From positions 248,001 through 312,000 of the forward strand of contig JADJBS010000020.1 of the NCBI GenBank assembly GCA_016703665.1: DNA of 64,000 nt. Direction: 5' to 3'. Origin of the DNA: Candidatus Defluviibacillus avedoerensis (lineage in GTDB: Bacteria; Pseudomonadota; Gammaproteobacteria; Burkholderiales; Burkholderiaceae_C). Below the pieces are notes generated by a model that was given only the letters and a program-made list of their open reading frames with translations, was not told the origin of the DNA and did no database searches. The position numbers and the translations under genes are program-made. Positions 50,805 to 59,536 of the stretch are shown here, in pieces; the stretch's first letter is position 1; the number at the start of each line of letters is the position of its first letter.

Positions 50805-51908
50805 TCAGGGCAAGAGTTCAAGCGCCCGGATATAACGCGGATCACGAACCAACACATCCCACGACAAGGGCTCCGTCTGAGGTAGCAAGGCCCGTCGACG
50901 TGCATCCGCGGCTTCGTCCAGCTGCCAGCCACCTTTTGCCCTGGCACCATCGAGCGCCTCCAGCATTTCATCCAGCACCAGACCACCGTTCAGACTCTGG
51001 TTGCACACCAAGGCCAGATCACACCCCGCCAGCGTGGCGGCCATCACGCTTTCGGCGTAACTCAGCGGTTTGCCGTCCAGCTCGCGGGCCGCAGTCATGG
51101 ACAAGTCGTCGCTGATGATGGCCCCACCAAAGCCCAACTGCTCGCGCAAGGTGTCTTGCAACCAGCGCGCTGAAAAACCTGTGGGTCTGGCGTCTACCTT
51201 GGGGAAGATGACATGGGCGGGCATTACAGCCGTCAACTGATTGCCCAGCCAGCGGTAAGGGGAAGCATCGTCAGCCAGGATGGCTTTGAGGCTACGCGTG
51301 TCAGTGGCCACCGCATGGTGAGAGTCAGTCCGAATAAAACCGTGCCCCGGAAAGTGCTTGCCGCAGTGCGCCATCCCCGCCTGCAACAAGCCGTGCATCA
51401 GGTTTTGGGCCAACACGCTGACCACACGCGGGTCGCGGCTGAAAGCCCGGTCGCCAATCACGCCGCTCGCACCCCAGTCCAAATCCAGCACAGGAGCAAA
51501 GCTCAAGTCCACCCCACAAGCCCGCAACTCGGCACCCAGCACATAGCCACAAGCGTTGGCAGCCTGCATGGCGCGCAAAGCGCCACTGCCGTCGCCACTC
51601 ACTTTGTCTTGCCCAAACAGCTGCCCCAGGGCGCGCATGGGCGGCAAATGGGTAAATCCATCCGTCTTGAAGCGCTGAACCCGACCACCTTCGTGATCCA
51701 CGCAAATCAGGATGTCAGGCCGGATGGCCTTGATCTCGGCATTCAAGCTAAGCAACTGGTCCCGGTTTTGCCAGTGCCGCCCAAAGTGGACCACCCCCCC
51801 CACCAGCGGGTGCTTGAGGCGGCGACGGTCGGCTTTGGTGAGGACTGGGCCTTCCACGTCGATGATGAGTGGGGCGTGGGCGGTGTGAGGAGGGTTCTTG
51901 TTCTTCAT
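50805..51908 (-). CDS. nagZ: Beta-N-acetylhexosaminidase NagZ
   Basis: A 367-residue GH3 enzyme of cytoplasmic peptidoglycan recycling, removing GlcNAc from anhydro-muropeptides. Motifs: LLSLNAEIKA, ILICVDHEGGRVQRF, DLSFAPVLDLD, the catalytic acid/base loop AHCGKHFPGHGFIRTDSHHA, and the nucleophile in AIISDDLSMTAARELDG. No signal peptide is present, as expected. It is the last gene of the lepA-nagZ block, separated here from acpS by an orphan gene and repeats. Confidence 0.96.
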   Translation of the reverse strand: MKNKNPPHTAHAPLIIDVEGPVLTKADRRRLKHPLVGGVVHFGRHWQNRDQLLSLNAEIKAIRPDILICVDHEGGRVQRFKTDGFTHLPPMRALGQLFGQDKVSGDGSGALRAMQAANACGYVLGAELRACGVDLSFAPVLDLDWGASGVIGDRAFSRDPRVVSVLAQNLMHGLLQAGMAHCGKHFPGHGFIRTDSHHAVATDTRSLKAILADDASPYRWLGNQLTAVMPAHVIFPKVDARPTGFSARWLQDTLREQLGFGGAIISDDLSMTAARELDGKPLSYAESVMAATLAGCDLALVCNQSLNGGLVLDEMLEALDGARAKGGWQLDEAADARRRALLPQTEPLSWDVLVRDPRYIRALELLP

Positions 51909-51915
51909 TGCTCTG

Positions 51916-51963
51916 GTATTGATAGCTATAAAGGCTTATATGGTTTGCCAGAATCTGCTTTTA
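51916..51963 (+). repeat. Dispersed ~45-bp repeat, copy 3, upstream of nagZ
   Basis: Sequence GATAGCTATAAAGGCTTATA then TGGTTTGCCAGAATCTGCTT, followed by TTTA. It lies just upstream of the nagZ start codon, on the plus strand, and aligns with copies 1, 2 and 4. Confidence 0.5.
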
Positions 51964-52087
51964 CCTTAAAAATGCCATGACCTGGGATGGTTCGCGTAGG
52001 ATAAAGCTCGAACACGGAGGTTGCCAGCTTGATGGCGGTCCATTGGATTGCTTGTTTACAAAGACAACAACTGCGGCACTGTACAAA

Positions 52088-52426
52088 TCAGATGAGTTTG
52101 TGATCAATTAGGGCATCTTCCCACAGCGACTCTTTGTTATCACGAAAGAAATTTCTTAGCATTTCGACGGCCTCAGGCGTTTCTAAACAACCGCACCGAA
52201 TGCACTCAATCAGTCGTTGAGACGTCTGATTTTCAAGTTTATTGGTTCCAGTCTTGTGGTTGGGGTAGCAACACCCATAGCCATCGAAGGAAATTCGAAC
52301 GAGGTGGAGGCAGCCTTGGTGATCAACATCGAAGTCAGCAAATACGGAATCGTCCTGTAAAGCCAAGCAATATTTGCAAGGACGTGTTGGCATTGGCTCG
52401 CAAGATCGGATGTGCATCGGTTTCAT
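52088..52426 (-). CDS. Cysteine-rich hypothetical protein
   Basis: About 112 residues from the ATG at 52426 (MKPMHIRSCE); the frame is open back to a TTG at 52486, and no start has a convincing RBS. Two CxxC pairs are visible (PTRPCKYCLAL and ECIRCGCLE) with further cysteines in FDGYGCCYPNH and a DVDHQGC stretch, which suggests one or two zinc sites. The C-terminus is helical and charged (AVEMLRNFFRDNKESLWEDA). I do not recognise the family. It interrupts the conserved acpS-nagZ pair, and its base composition is less GC-rich than its neighbours, suggesting acquisition. Its upstream side faces a 98-bp palindrome. Confidence 0.55.
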   Translation of the reverse strand: MKPMHIRSCEPMPTRPCKYCLALQDDSVFADFDVDHQGCLHLVRISFDGYGCCYPNHKTGTNKLENQTSQRLIECIRCGCLETPEAVEMLRNFFRDNKESLWEDALIDHKLI

Positions 52427-52505
52427 TTGGACAGCGAATTCAATGTAGTCGGTATGCTCAAAAAATCTGCGGCTCTTATTACTCAAGTGGCAACAGAGCT
52501 CACCT

Positions 52506-52603
52506 GATCAGGCGGATGGGGTGCTCTGCGCACGGAGGTGAAGGGGGAAAGGCCGCGAGGCCTGGAGGACACGCAGTGCGCAGAGTACCGCGTCCGCCTG
52601 ATC
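52506..52603. repeat. 98-bp imperfect palindrome (28-bp arms)
   Basis: The left arm at 52506-52533 starts GATCAGGCGGATGGGG and ends CTCTGCGCAC. The right arm at 52576-52603 is its reverse complement with three mismatches in 28. A 42-nt GC-rich centre, itself containing AGGCC...AGGCCT, separates them. It sits between the cysteine-rich orphan gene and acpS. It could be a large RNA hairpin, a REP/MITE-like element or a recombination scar; no transposase is present. Confidence 0.65.
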
Positions 52604-52662
52604 CCCCACCGACTCAATCGAAACATGGGTAGTTTCAAGGCCAAAGAGCATCAAAGTAACTC

Positions 52663-52712
52663 TATTTTTGATAGCTAAACATCCATACAGAATATGCCAA
52701 AAAGGCTATTTT
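52663..52712 (+). repeat. Dispersed ~45-bp repeat, copy 4, at the 3' end of acpS
   Basis: Sequence GATAGCTAAACATCCATACA then GAATATGCCAAAAAGGCTAT and TTTTTG. Its right end runs into the acpS stop codon and last codons (52706-52712). It matches the plan of the other three copies. Confidence 0.5.
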
Positions 52713-53098
52713 TGTTCAATAACCACAAACGCAGCGGCGTAATCCACCTCGTCCGTCACCGTCACATGCGCTGACAGCCCCCGCGACTCAAACCAAGTCT
52801 TCAATTCCCCGTGCAAAACAATGCTCGGCTTACCACTCGTCAACTTGGCAATCTCACAGGCCCGCCAAGTCATCGGCATGCGCATGCCCATCCCAATCGC
52901 CTTGCTGAAAGCCTCTTTGGCCGAAAAACGGGTCGCCACATAGGCCACACCCCGCTCAGCAGATCGTTCAGCACGGGCCAGATAGGTGGCAAATTCAGCG
53001 GGCGCCATGATCCGCTCAGCAAAGCGGGGGCCAAACTTGTCCAGAGACGCCTTGATGCGGCGAATGTCACAAATATCCGTGCCGATACCGTAAATCAT
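52706..53098 (-). CDS. acpS: Holo-[acyl-carrier-protein] synthase
   Basis: A 130-residue phosphopantetheinyl transferase that activates the fatty-acid acyl carrier protein. The N-terminus MIYGIGTDICDIRRIKASLD carries metal ligand D8, and the second signature is YVATRFSAKEAFSKAIGMGM with the conserved glutamate. Length is normal. It follows pdxJ by 19 bp on the minus strand, the usual order. Its stop lies inside a dispersed repeat. Confidence 0.97.
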   Translation of the reverse strand: MIYGIGTDICDIRRIKASLDKFGPRFAERIMAPAEFATYLARAERSAERGVAYVATRFSAKEAFSKAIGMGMRMPMTWRACEIAKLTSGKPSIVLHGELKTWFESRGLSAHVTVTDEVDYAAAFVVIEQK

Positions 53099-53117
53099 TC
53101 AGGCAACCCCTAAAAGC

Positions 53118-53882
53118 TCAGGCCGCCAACGCGATGCAGTACAGGTAGGCGTGAACAGTGGCACGGTAGCCCAACTCCAGCGCATCACCAATCAAGGCGT
53201 GCCCGATCGACACCTCCTGCACGCCCGGTACGGCGCGCAAAAAATCCGTCAGATTGGCGCGGTTCAAGTCATGCCCTGCATTCACCCCCAAGCCCAGCGC
53301 GCTGGCGGCGGTGGCCGTCTGGGCAAACCGTGCCAACTGCGCCGCTTGATCCGAGGCACCGTGCGCCGCTGCATAGGGCTCGGTGTACAACTCAATGCGA
53401 TCCGCACCCGTGGCCTTAACCAAAGCCATGGCATCCGGCGATGGGTCCATGAACAAGCTGACACGCACACCCAAGGCCTTGGCCTGCGCGATCAGCGGCG
53501 CCAGGCGGGCGCTGTCTTCAGGCAAATTCCAACCATGGTCGCTGGTGAACTGGCCTTCGCTGTCCGGTACAAAAGTCACCTGCTGGGGCGGCGTGCCCCG
53601 GTCGCACAGGCTGCGCACCACGTCCATCAGGTTGTGAAACGGATTACCCTCGATGTTGTATTCGCGGCCCGGCCAGTCTTTGAGCACGTCCGCCAGTTCG
53701 GTGACGTCATGGGCGCGGATATGTCGGCCATCTGGCCGGGGGTGCACAGTGATGCCCTGGGCACCTGCCTGCAGGCACAGAGTGGCAGCTCGGGTCACAC
53801 TGGGAATGCCCAGGTGACGCGTGTTGCGCACCAGCGCGACCTTGTTCAGGTTGACAGACAGGACCGTCGCAGTGTGCGACAT
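53118..53882 (-). CDS. pdxJ: Pyridoxine 5'-phosphate synthase
   Basis: A 254-residue TIM barrel of vitamin B6 synthesis, condensing deoxyxylulose 5-phosphate with 3-amino-2-oxopropyl phosphate. The start is the ATG at 53882 (MSHTATVLSVNLNKVALVRN); the longer frame to 53978 overlaps recO and lacks family sequence. Motifs: RNTRHLGIPSVTRAATLCLQ, GITVHPRPDGRHIRAHDV, EYNIEGNPF, and GVNAGHDLNRANLTDFLRAV followed by EVSIGHALIGDALELG. Between recO and acpS, as in related genomes. Confidence 0.96.
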   Translation of the reverse strand: MSHTATVLSVNLNKVALVRNTRHLGIPSVTRAATLCLQAGAQGITVHPRPDGRHIRAHDVTELADVLKDWPGREYNIEGNPFHNLMDVVRSLCDRGTPPQQVTFVPDSEGQFTSDHGWNLPEDSARLAPLIAQAKALGVRVSLFMDPSPDAMALVKATGADRIELYTEPYAAAHGASDQAAQLARFAQTATAASALGLGVNAGHDLNRANLTDFLRAVPGVQEVSIGHALIGDALELGYRATVHAYLYCIALAA

Positions 53883-53920
53883 CAACTTATCAGGGTATGC
53901 CATCGGTTTTGCAGGAAACG

Positions 53921-54688
53921 TCATAGGTTTTGCAGATCCATCATCAGTTGTCGGGTTTGCAGGCGGGGGGTGCCGCAATGGTAGTTCAGCAGGGTGCGCA
54001 GTTGAGGCTTGAGTTCGGTGAGCACCGCGCTACAGGCCAGTTCTGTCGCCCGAAACGAGGTGGAGTCATCGAGCGCGGCCTGCAAATCCAGCCACTGCTG
54101 CCCTGTGAGGGCACGGTCATTGGACGCCGCGTGCAACAGGCCACCTTCGGCAACCAAGGTATAGCGGGCGCCAAGTGTCAACTCTTCGAGGGTCAATGTC
54201 TGCAGGTCCAACTGCGGCAGCACACCCGTTTCGCGCAGCAGCAGCAACTCAAATGCGCGCAATGCCGCTTGCGGCGCTTCGGCTTGCGGGTCAGCCGTTT
54301 GTTCGGCAAGGGCTTTAACGGCCTGAGCGTAGTAGTCAAACAAGGCTGGGTGACCGTCTTCGCGCGGCAACAGACGCATCAAGAGCTCATTCAAGTACAG
54401 CCCTGAGAGCAGCGCTGCGCCTGTGGGCATCACATGCCCCCCCACCCAATCAGCGCTTTTCAGCGTTTTTATTTCACCTTCGCCGCCAAATGACACGTGA
54501 AGGGGCTGCAACGGCAGCAGGACAGGGCGAAAACTGGAACTGGGCCGTTTGGCACCCTTGGCCACCAAAGCGACCCGCCCACTGCTGCGGGTGAAAGCAT
54601 CCAGTATCAGGCTGGATTCGCTCCAATCATAGCGATGCAGGATGTAGGCGGGCTCAGAAGGGTGACGCTTCAAGGGGACGGCTGGCAC
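53921..54688 (-). CDS. recO: DNA repair protein RecO
   Basis: A 255-residue recombination mediator acting with RecR to load RecA on gapped DNA. The N-terminal OB fold shows PAYILHRYDWSESSLILDAF and GRVALVAKGAKRPSS. The C-terminal helical part contains LYLNELLMRLLPREDGHPAL-F and the short LLNYHCGTPRLQTRQLMMDL. The zinc cysteines of some RecO proteins are not present. In related genomes it directly follows era; here a signalling module lies between. Confidence 0.94.
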   Translation of the reverse strand: MPAVPLKRHPSEPAYILHRYDWSESSLILDAFTRSSGRVALVAKGAKRPSSSFRPVLLPLQPLHVSFGGEGEIKTLKSADWVGGHVMPTGAALLSGLYLNELLMRLLPREDGHPALFDYYAQAVKALAEQTADPQAEAPQAALRAFELLLLRETGVLPQLDLQTLTLEELTLGARYTLVAEGGLLHAASNDRALTGQQWLDLQAALDDSTSFRATELACSAVLTELKPQLRTLLNYHCGTPRLQTRQLMMDLQNL

Positions 54689-54758
54689 AGGCTAAGGGAC
54701 ATCATGTATGGACGCTGGGTTGCCGTATTGTCCCAGGTCCTTGCACCCCAGGACGAAC

Positions 54759-55877
54759 TCAGTCTTTTGGTAAAGCCGCCGCGGCAAGGCTGGCGATGGT
54801 GGGTCGCGCGGGTTCTTGCTGCAATTTGACAAGATCGAGGTCATCCTTGAAACGCTCACGGATGTTGAGTACCTCGTCCCACGCATCGAAAAAGCAGTTG
54901 ACGCAATCAGGGTCAAAATGGGTTCCACTTTCGCTCTTGATATGTTCAGTGGCACGTTCAAGCGTCCAGGCCTTCTTGTAAGGGCGCTCAGAGGTCAAGG
55001 CATCGAACACATCGGCCACAGCCACAATTCGGCTGAAGATGGGAATGTCCTTGCCTTTCAATCCCGCTGGGTAGCCCGAACCATCAAACTTTTCATGATG
55101 TGCCAGGGCAATGGCTGCCCCTGCCTGCAAAACTGCCGACGTGCTGTCCTTCAAAATCTCATAGCCATAGTCGGCATGCAGTTTCATGAGTGTGAACTCA
55201 TCCGGCGTCAGGCGGCCAGGCTTGAGCAGGATATTGTCTGCAATACCCACTTTGCCAATGTCGTGCATAGGGGCGGCCTCCAGAAGCAGATTTTGATCTT
55301 CAGGGCTCAGACCCAGGCCCTTGGCAATCAGTGCCGAGTAATGGGCCATTCTCAGGATATGGGACCCCGTTTCTGGGTCTCGGTATTCAGCTGCGCGTGA
55401 TAGGCGGAATACCGTTTCTCGTTCGCGGTTAACGATCTCACGCGTCGCCTTGGTCACTTCATCGGCAAGCCATGCCGCTTTATCCGCCAGTTTGCGCCTG
55501 ACCTCGCTCAGCGCAAGCATGTTATTGGCTCGGGCCAAGAACTCGATCTTATCCACCGGTTTGGTCAGGAAGTCAGAGGCACCTGCATCCAGCGCCCTGT
55601 AGCGAACATGGGCCTGATCGTTGGCCGTCACCATCAGGATGGGCAGGCCATCTTTGGAGGAATCTTGACGCAAGCGGCTGATGAACTCAATGCCATCAAG
55701 CTCCGGCATCATGTAATCAACGATCACCAAGTCCAGGTCGTTGGACTGGGCCCAGGCCAATCCGTCAGGCGCACTGAAGAAGGTTTTGACATCGCAGTCG
55801 CCCAGCTTCTTGATAAGCGCCGCAAAGAGAACCACATTGATCTCTGTGTCGTCAACGATGAGTACCTTGCGTGGCAT
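54759..55877 (-). CDS. Response regulator with HD-GYP c-di-GMP phosphodiesterase domain
   Basis: A 372-residue protein from the ATG at 55877 (MPRKVLIVDDTEINVVLFAA). The receiver domain covers about 1-125 with phosphoacceptor D54 (DLVIVDYMMPELDG) and the switch lysine in DFLTKPVDK. A helical linker follows. The HD-GYP domain (about 150-345) is complete: H205/D206 in MHDIGKVGI, HHEKFDGSGYP at 260-270, and RIVAVADVFDALTSERPYKK. All catalytic residues are present, so it should degrade c-di-GMP. It lies 90 bp downstream of the hybrid kinase, its likely partner. Confidence 0.94.
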   Translation of the reverse strand: MPRKVLIVDDTEINVVLFAALIKKLGDCDVKTFFSAPDGLAWAQSNDLDLVIVDYMMPELDGIEFISRLRQDSSKDGLPILMVTANDQAHVRYRALDAGASDFLTKPVDKIEFLARANNMLALSEVRRKLADKAAWLADEVTKATREIVNRERETVFRLSRAAEYRDPETGSHILRMAHYSALIAKGLGLSPEDQNLLLEAAPMHDIGKVGIADNILLKPGRLTPDEFTLMKLHADYGYEILKDSTSAVLQAGAAIALAHHEKFDGSGYPAGLKGKDIPIFSRIVAVADVFDALTSERPYKKAWTLERATEHIKSESGTHFDPDCVNCFFDAWDEVLNIRERFKDDLDLVKLQQEPARPTIASLAAAALPKD

Positions 55878-55967
55878 GCTTTCAGCCCTTCCCGAACGGT
55901 TTGTCAATTGTGCACTTCATTTTGCCGATTCGCGGTTGCACTTGCGGCCAGAGGGGCTTTTGCCTGA

Positions 55968-58900
55968 TCAAGACTTCATTCTTTCAAGGGCTGCCAGCAG
56001 TTGCTTGACCTCTGCGGTCAGTGCCGAAACCAAGCTTGGCAGACGTTCAATCTGCCCATTCGCCGTATCTTCTTCAATTTGACGCGCCAATTCAGAGGCG
56101 GGTGCCGCCCCGAACATGGCCAGTGTCCCCTTGAGTGCATGAGAAACACGCCCAACAACGCCTAAGTCCTTGGACGCAAGGGCATGGGTCATTTTTTGCA
56201 AATCAATCGGCCACTGTTCGACAAAAGTGTCCGCAATGATGTCAACCATCTCTGCATCAGCCGCAGCCAATCCCCGGTCGTAATCAAAATCTGTCAATTC
56301 AGGCGCCATATCTGCTTCAAATCCTGGTGGCATACCAGCATCGGTCTGAGGTCCATACCTCACCAGCAGCGTCTGAAGCTCCTCCGGCTTGATAGGCTTT
56401 GAAATAAAGTCATCCATACCGACTGCAATGCAGGCATCTCGGTCAGATTGCATGGCATTGGCCGTCATTGCAATGATCGGCGTTCGCGTACCCACTTCTG
56501 AAGCCCTGAAACGGCGAGTGGCCTCCAGCCCGTCCATTACAGGCATCATCATGTCCATCAAAACCACATCGAATGCCTTTTGCGCAAGGTGGTCCAAGGC
56601 TTCCTGCCCATTCACCGCCAAAGTAATGTGGTGGCCCCATCGGTTCAACCAGGTCAAAGCCAGTTTCTGGTTGACGACATGATCCTCAACCAGCAGGATG
56701 TTCATGCCCGTCTGCTCGTCCTGAATCACGTGACGGGTGACAAACGGCTCGCCCTCGGCTTGCGCTTCACCTCTAACTCGCAAAATGATCTGAACAAGGT
56801 CTTCACGCGTGAAGGGCTTGCTAAGGTAGGCAGAAAAACCAGCATCACGCGACCGCTTGGCGTCCCCCTGCAGACCCGCGGAAGAGAGCATTACCAAGGT
56901 GAGGAGCTCGCAGTGCGGCAATTCACGGATTTTTTCAGCAGTTTCAAATCCGTCAAGTCCTGGCATTCGGGCGTCCAGCAAAACCAGATCACAGGGCACT
57001 TTGGCATTGCCCTCACTTTGCAGCCACGCCAGGGCATTCTGACCTGAGTCAACAGAGTGAACCAGGGCCCCCATGCCAGTGAGGGTATTTGACAGTACCA
57101 TCCGGTTGGTCAGATGGTCGTCAGCGATCAACACCCGAAGTCCTTTGATTCCGCCAGGAGACAACACCGTTGCAGTGCCTTTGGGATCGTCGTCGAGTGG
57201 CAGGGTAAAGAAAAACTGACTTCCTTTGCCAGGTGAACTGGTGACATCGATGCGCCCACCCAGGGCCTCCACTAAACGCGCGGAGATTGACAGACCCAAA
57301 CCTGTCCCACCGTAGCGACGGGTGATGGAACTGTCCTCCTGGGAAAACGCGTCGAAAATGCTGCCCAGCTTGGCACTTGGGATGCCAATCCCCGTGTCGC
57401 TGACACTGAATTTCACCCTGTTGGTTCCGTTTACGGCGTCTTCCATACTGACGCGAACCACCACATCACCTTTTTCGGTGAACTTGACTGCGTTACCCAC
57501 CAAATTCATCAAAATTTGCCGCAGCCGCCCTGGGTCGCCCATGACAGACATGGGCACATCTGGCGCAATGTCGCAGACCAGATCCAGGCCCTTGGCATGC
57601 GCCCTGACCGCCTGCGCCTTGAGCGTTTGGCCGACTGTTCGCCCCAGATGAAAGGCAATTCGTTCTATCTCGAGCTTGCCCGCTTCGATCTTGGAGAAAT
57701 CCAGAATATCGTTGATCACCTTCAGCAATGCCTCGGACGAGGATTTGATAATGCTTAAATATTCATGCTGTTCATCATTCAGCGGTGTGTCCAAGGCCAA
57801 GTCGGTCATGCCAATCACACCGTTCATGGGCGTCCGGATTTCATGGCTCATGTTGGCCAGGAATTCTGACTTGGCCCGGTTGGCAGCTTCTGCCCCTTCC
57901 TTGGCTCGCTTGAGCTCTTCAGATACCCTTTTGACGTCTGAAATATCCGCCAGGTAGCCGTTCCAAAGCGTACCGCCATCAGTTGCACGCCGGGGCTGGG
58001 CCTCGCCATGCACCCAAAGAATTTCTTTTGTCGCCCGGTGACGGACCCGAAAGTCCAAACTCCAAGGTTGACCTGTGATAGCTGAGTTGGAAATGGCATC
58101 CGACAAAGCCTCAGCATCGTCACGGTCCACGCGGTTAAGCGCAGCCGATGCGTCTGTTTTGATCTCGTCCGGATGGACACCGCAGATCCGGTCCATGGCG
58201 GGGCTGCAAAACGGAAATGAGATGCACCCGTCTGGCGCCAAGTGCGACTGGAACACAGCCACCGGGATGTTCTCTGTGACGTCGCGCAAACGCGCAGAGG
58301 CCTCCTTGATGGCTGTCACATCCTGCCAGATACCTGTGAAGATGGTGGCACCATCGGCACCCAACTCATCTTCTGGTCGGATGGAGCCCCGCAACCAACG
58401 CAGGGTTCCGTCAGGCATATTGATCCGGTAGTCGTCGATCCAGGAAGCCCTGTTCTTACCTGCCTCAATCACACCACGGACACATCGCTCCCTGTCTTGC
58501 TCATCGATTTGTGCAGCAGAAATTCCGCCATCTGCCATCAAGGCCTGTGCCGAAAATCCCCTGATCTCCTGAACCCGCTCGCTGACAAACGTGTACCGCG
58601 TCGTGCCATCTTTCACCTCGCACTGATACACGACACCAGGAACCGCATTGGTGATGCGAAGCAGCCTGGCCTCGGCGGACTTGATCTCGGCCTCCATTCG
58701 TTTACGTGCCGTGATATCGGTCGAAATCGAAATGAACTGCGAGGGCCCATCGCTGTAGCCTTTGCGAGGAACGATGGTGGTTTGTAACCAGAAAAGATCT
58801 CCACATTTGGCACGGTCACAAACCTCACCATGCCAGACATTGCCCGCGAGAATGACATCCCACATTGCGGAGAAATACCCGGGAGGGTGCATCTCTGAGC

Positions 58901-59498
58901 GCAAAAGCCGATGAGTCGAACCCACCAGTGTCTCGCGCGGATAACCGCTGATTTCGCAGAACTTGTCATTGGCGTAGATAATCAGGCCTTTTGCATCGGT
59001 GATGCTGACAATGCCATGCTGATCAAGCGCCAACTTCTGATCGGCCAAATCGTCAAGAGCAGTTTGAAGTTCGCGCTCAGCCTCTTCTCGCTTGCGCACC
59101 AAATCTGACATCAGGCCAGACAGGGTTTCGAGACTATCGTCTTGTGGAAAATCGGTTTCGCCGCCCGCCTGGCTCATCAAACGGTAGGCTGTTTTCCTGA
59201 GTAAATCTATGGCACGGGTGCGGCTAGCCAGTTCGTCACGCAGCCGTTCGTTGCTGGCAGTGAGTTCTGTTGAACTCAGTTCGAGGCTGCGTGTTTTGAG
59301 TTCCAGATCACGGTCACTTTGTTGGTAGGCTTCATCTACACGCCCCAGAAATGCATCCATCCCTGAAAGAAACGCACTGGTTGGCGCCGACACCTGTGAT
59401 TTGGATGCGAGATCGATCAGCTCCTGCATCACGGTTTGCAGATGACCATGATCCCCGCCCAGCAAGCGCTTAAGTTGCCTCGTCAAAAGCTTATGCAT
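55968..59498 (-). CDS. Hybrid sensor histidine kinase: PAS repeats, HisKA, two receivers, HPt
   Basis: A 1176-residue cytoplasmic kinase with no membrane helices apparent. Order: coiled-coil N-terminus (about 1-150), three PAS modules (about 150-520; ISGYPRETLVG and FISISTDITARKRMEAEIKS mark the first), the dimer/phosphoacceptor helix with H552 (FLANMSHEIRTPMNGVIGMT), and the ATPase domain (NLVGNAVKF, DTGIGIP, RRYGGTGLGLSIS). These are followed by receiver 1 with D842 (LLDARMPGLDG), receiver 2 with D982 (LMDMMMPVMDG) and a C-terminal HPt domain with H1120 (RVSHALKGTLAMFG). It can run a full phosphorelay, probably to the HD-GYP regulator. FIST gene 38 bp upstream. Confidence 0.95.
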   Translation of the reverse strand: MHKLLTRQLKRLLGGDHGHLQTVMQELIDLASKSQVSAPTSAFLSGMDAFLGRVDEAYQQSDRDLELKTRSLELSSTELTASNERLRDELASRTRAIDLLRKTAYRLMSQAGGETDFPQDDSLETLSGLMSDLVRKREEAERELQTALDDLADQKLALDQHGIVSITDAKGLIIYANDKFCEISGYPRETLVGSTHRLLRSEMHPPGYFSAMWDVILAGNVWHGEVCDRAKCGDLFWLQTTIVPRKGYSDGPSQFISISTDITARKRMEAEIKSAEARLLRITNAVPGVVYQCEVKDGTTRYTFVSERVQEIRGFSAQALMADGGISAAQIDEQDRERCVRGVIEAGKNRASWIDDYRINMPDGTLRWLRGSIRPEDELGADGATIFTGIWQDVTAIKEASARLRDVTENIPVAVFQSHLAPDGCISFPFCSPAMDRICGVHPDEIKTDASAALNRVDRDDAEALSDAISNSAITGQPWSLDFRVRHRATKEILWVHGEAQPRRATDGGTLWNGYLADISDVKRVSEELKRAKEGAEAANRAKSEFLANMSHEIRTPMNGVIGMTDLALDTPLNDEQHEYLSIIKSSSEALLKVINDILDFSKIEAGKLEIERIAFHLGRTVGQTLKAQAVRAHAKGLDLVCDIAPDVPMSVMGDPGRLRQILMNLVGNAVKFTEKGDVVVRVSMEDAVNGTNRVKFSVSDTGIGIPSAKLGSIFDAFSQEDSSITRRYGGTGLGLSISARLVEALGGRIDVTSSPGKGSQFFFTLPLDDDPKGTATVLSPGGIKGLRVLIADDHLTNRMVLSNTLTGMGALVHSVDSGQNALAWLQSEGNAKVPCDLVLLDARMPGLDGFETAEKIRELPHCELLTLVMLSSAGLQGDAKRSRDAGFSAYLSKPFTREDLVQIILRVRGEAQAEGEPFVTRHVIQDEQTGMNILLVEDHVVNQKLALTWLNRWGHHITLAVNGQEALDHLAQKAFDVVLMDMMMPVMDGLEATRRFRASEVGTRTPIIAMTANAMQSDRDACIAVGMDDFISKPIKPEELQTLLVRYGPQTDAGMPPGFEADMAPELTDFDYDRGLAAADAEMVDIIADTFVEQWPIDLQKMTHALASKDLGVVGRVSHALKGTLAMFGAAPASELARQIEEDTANGQIERLPSLVSALTAEVKQLLAALERMKS

Positions 59499-59536
59499 GT
59501 CAGGGTGTAGCCTGCTGTGGGTTGGAACTTGCAGGT

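Noticed and set aside
52506..52603. Integron attC site
   Set aside because: Size and pairing are suggestive, but the conserved RYYYAAC/GTTRRRY ends are absent and no integrase or cassette order is seen.
52384..52632. 82-residue plus-strand frame across the palindrome
   Set aside because: Its C-terminal half is made of palindrome sequence, it has no RBS and resembles no protein.
53883..53978. 32-residue N-terminal extension of PdxJ
   Set aside because: It overlaps the end of recO, has low-complexity repeats of MxxPxK type, and family homology begins at the ATG at 53882.
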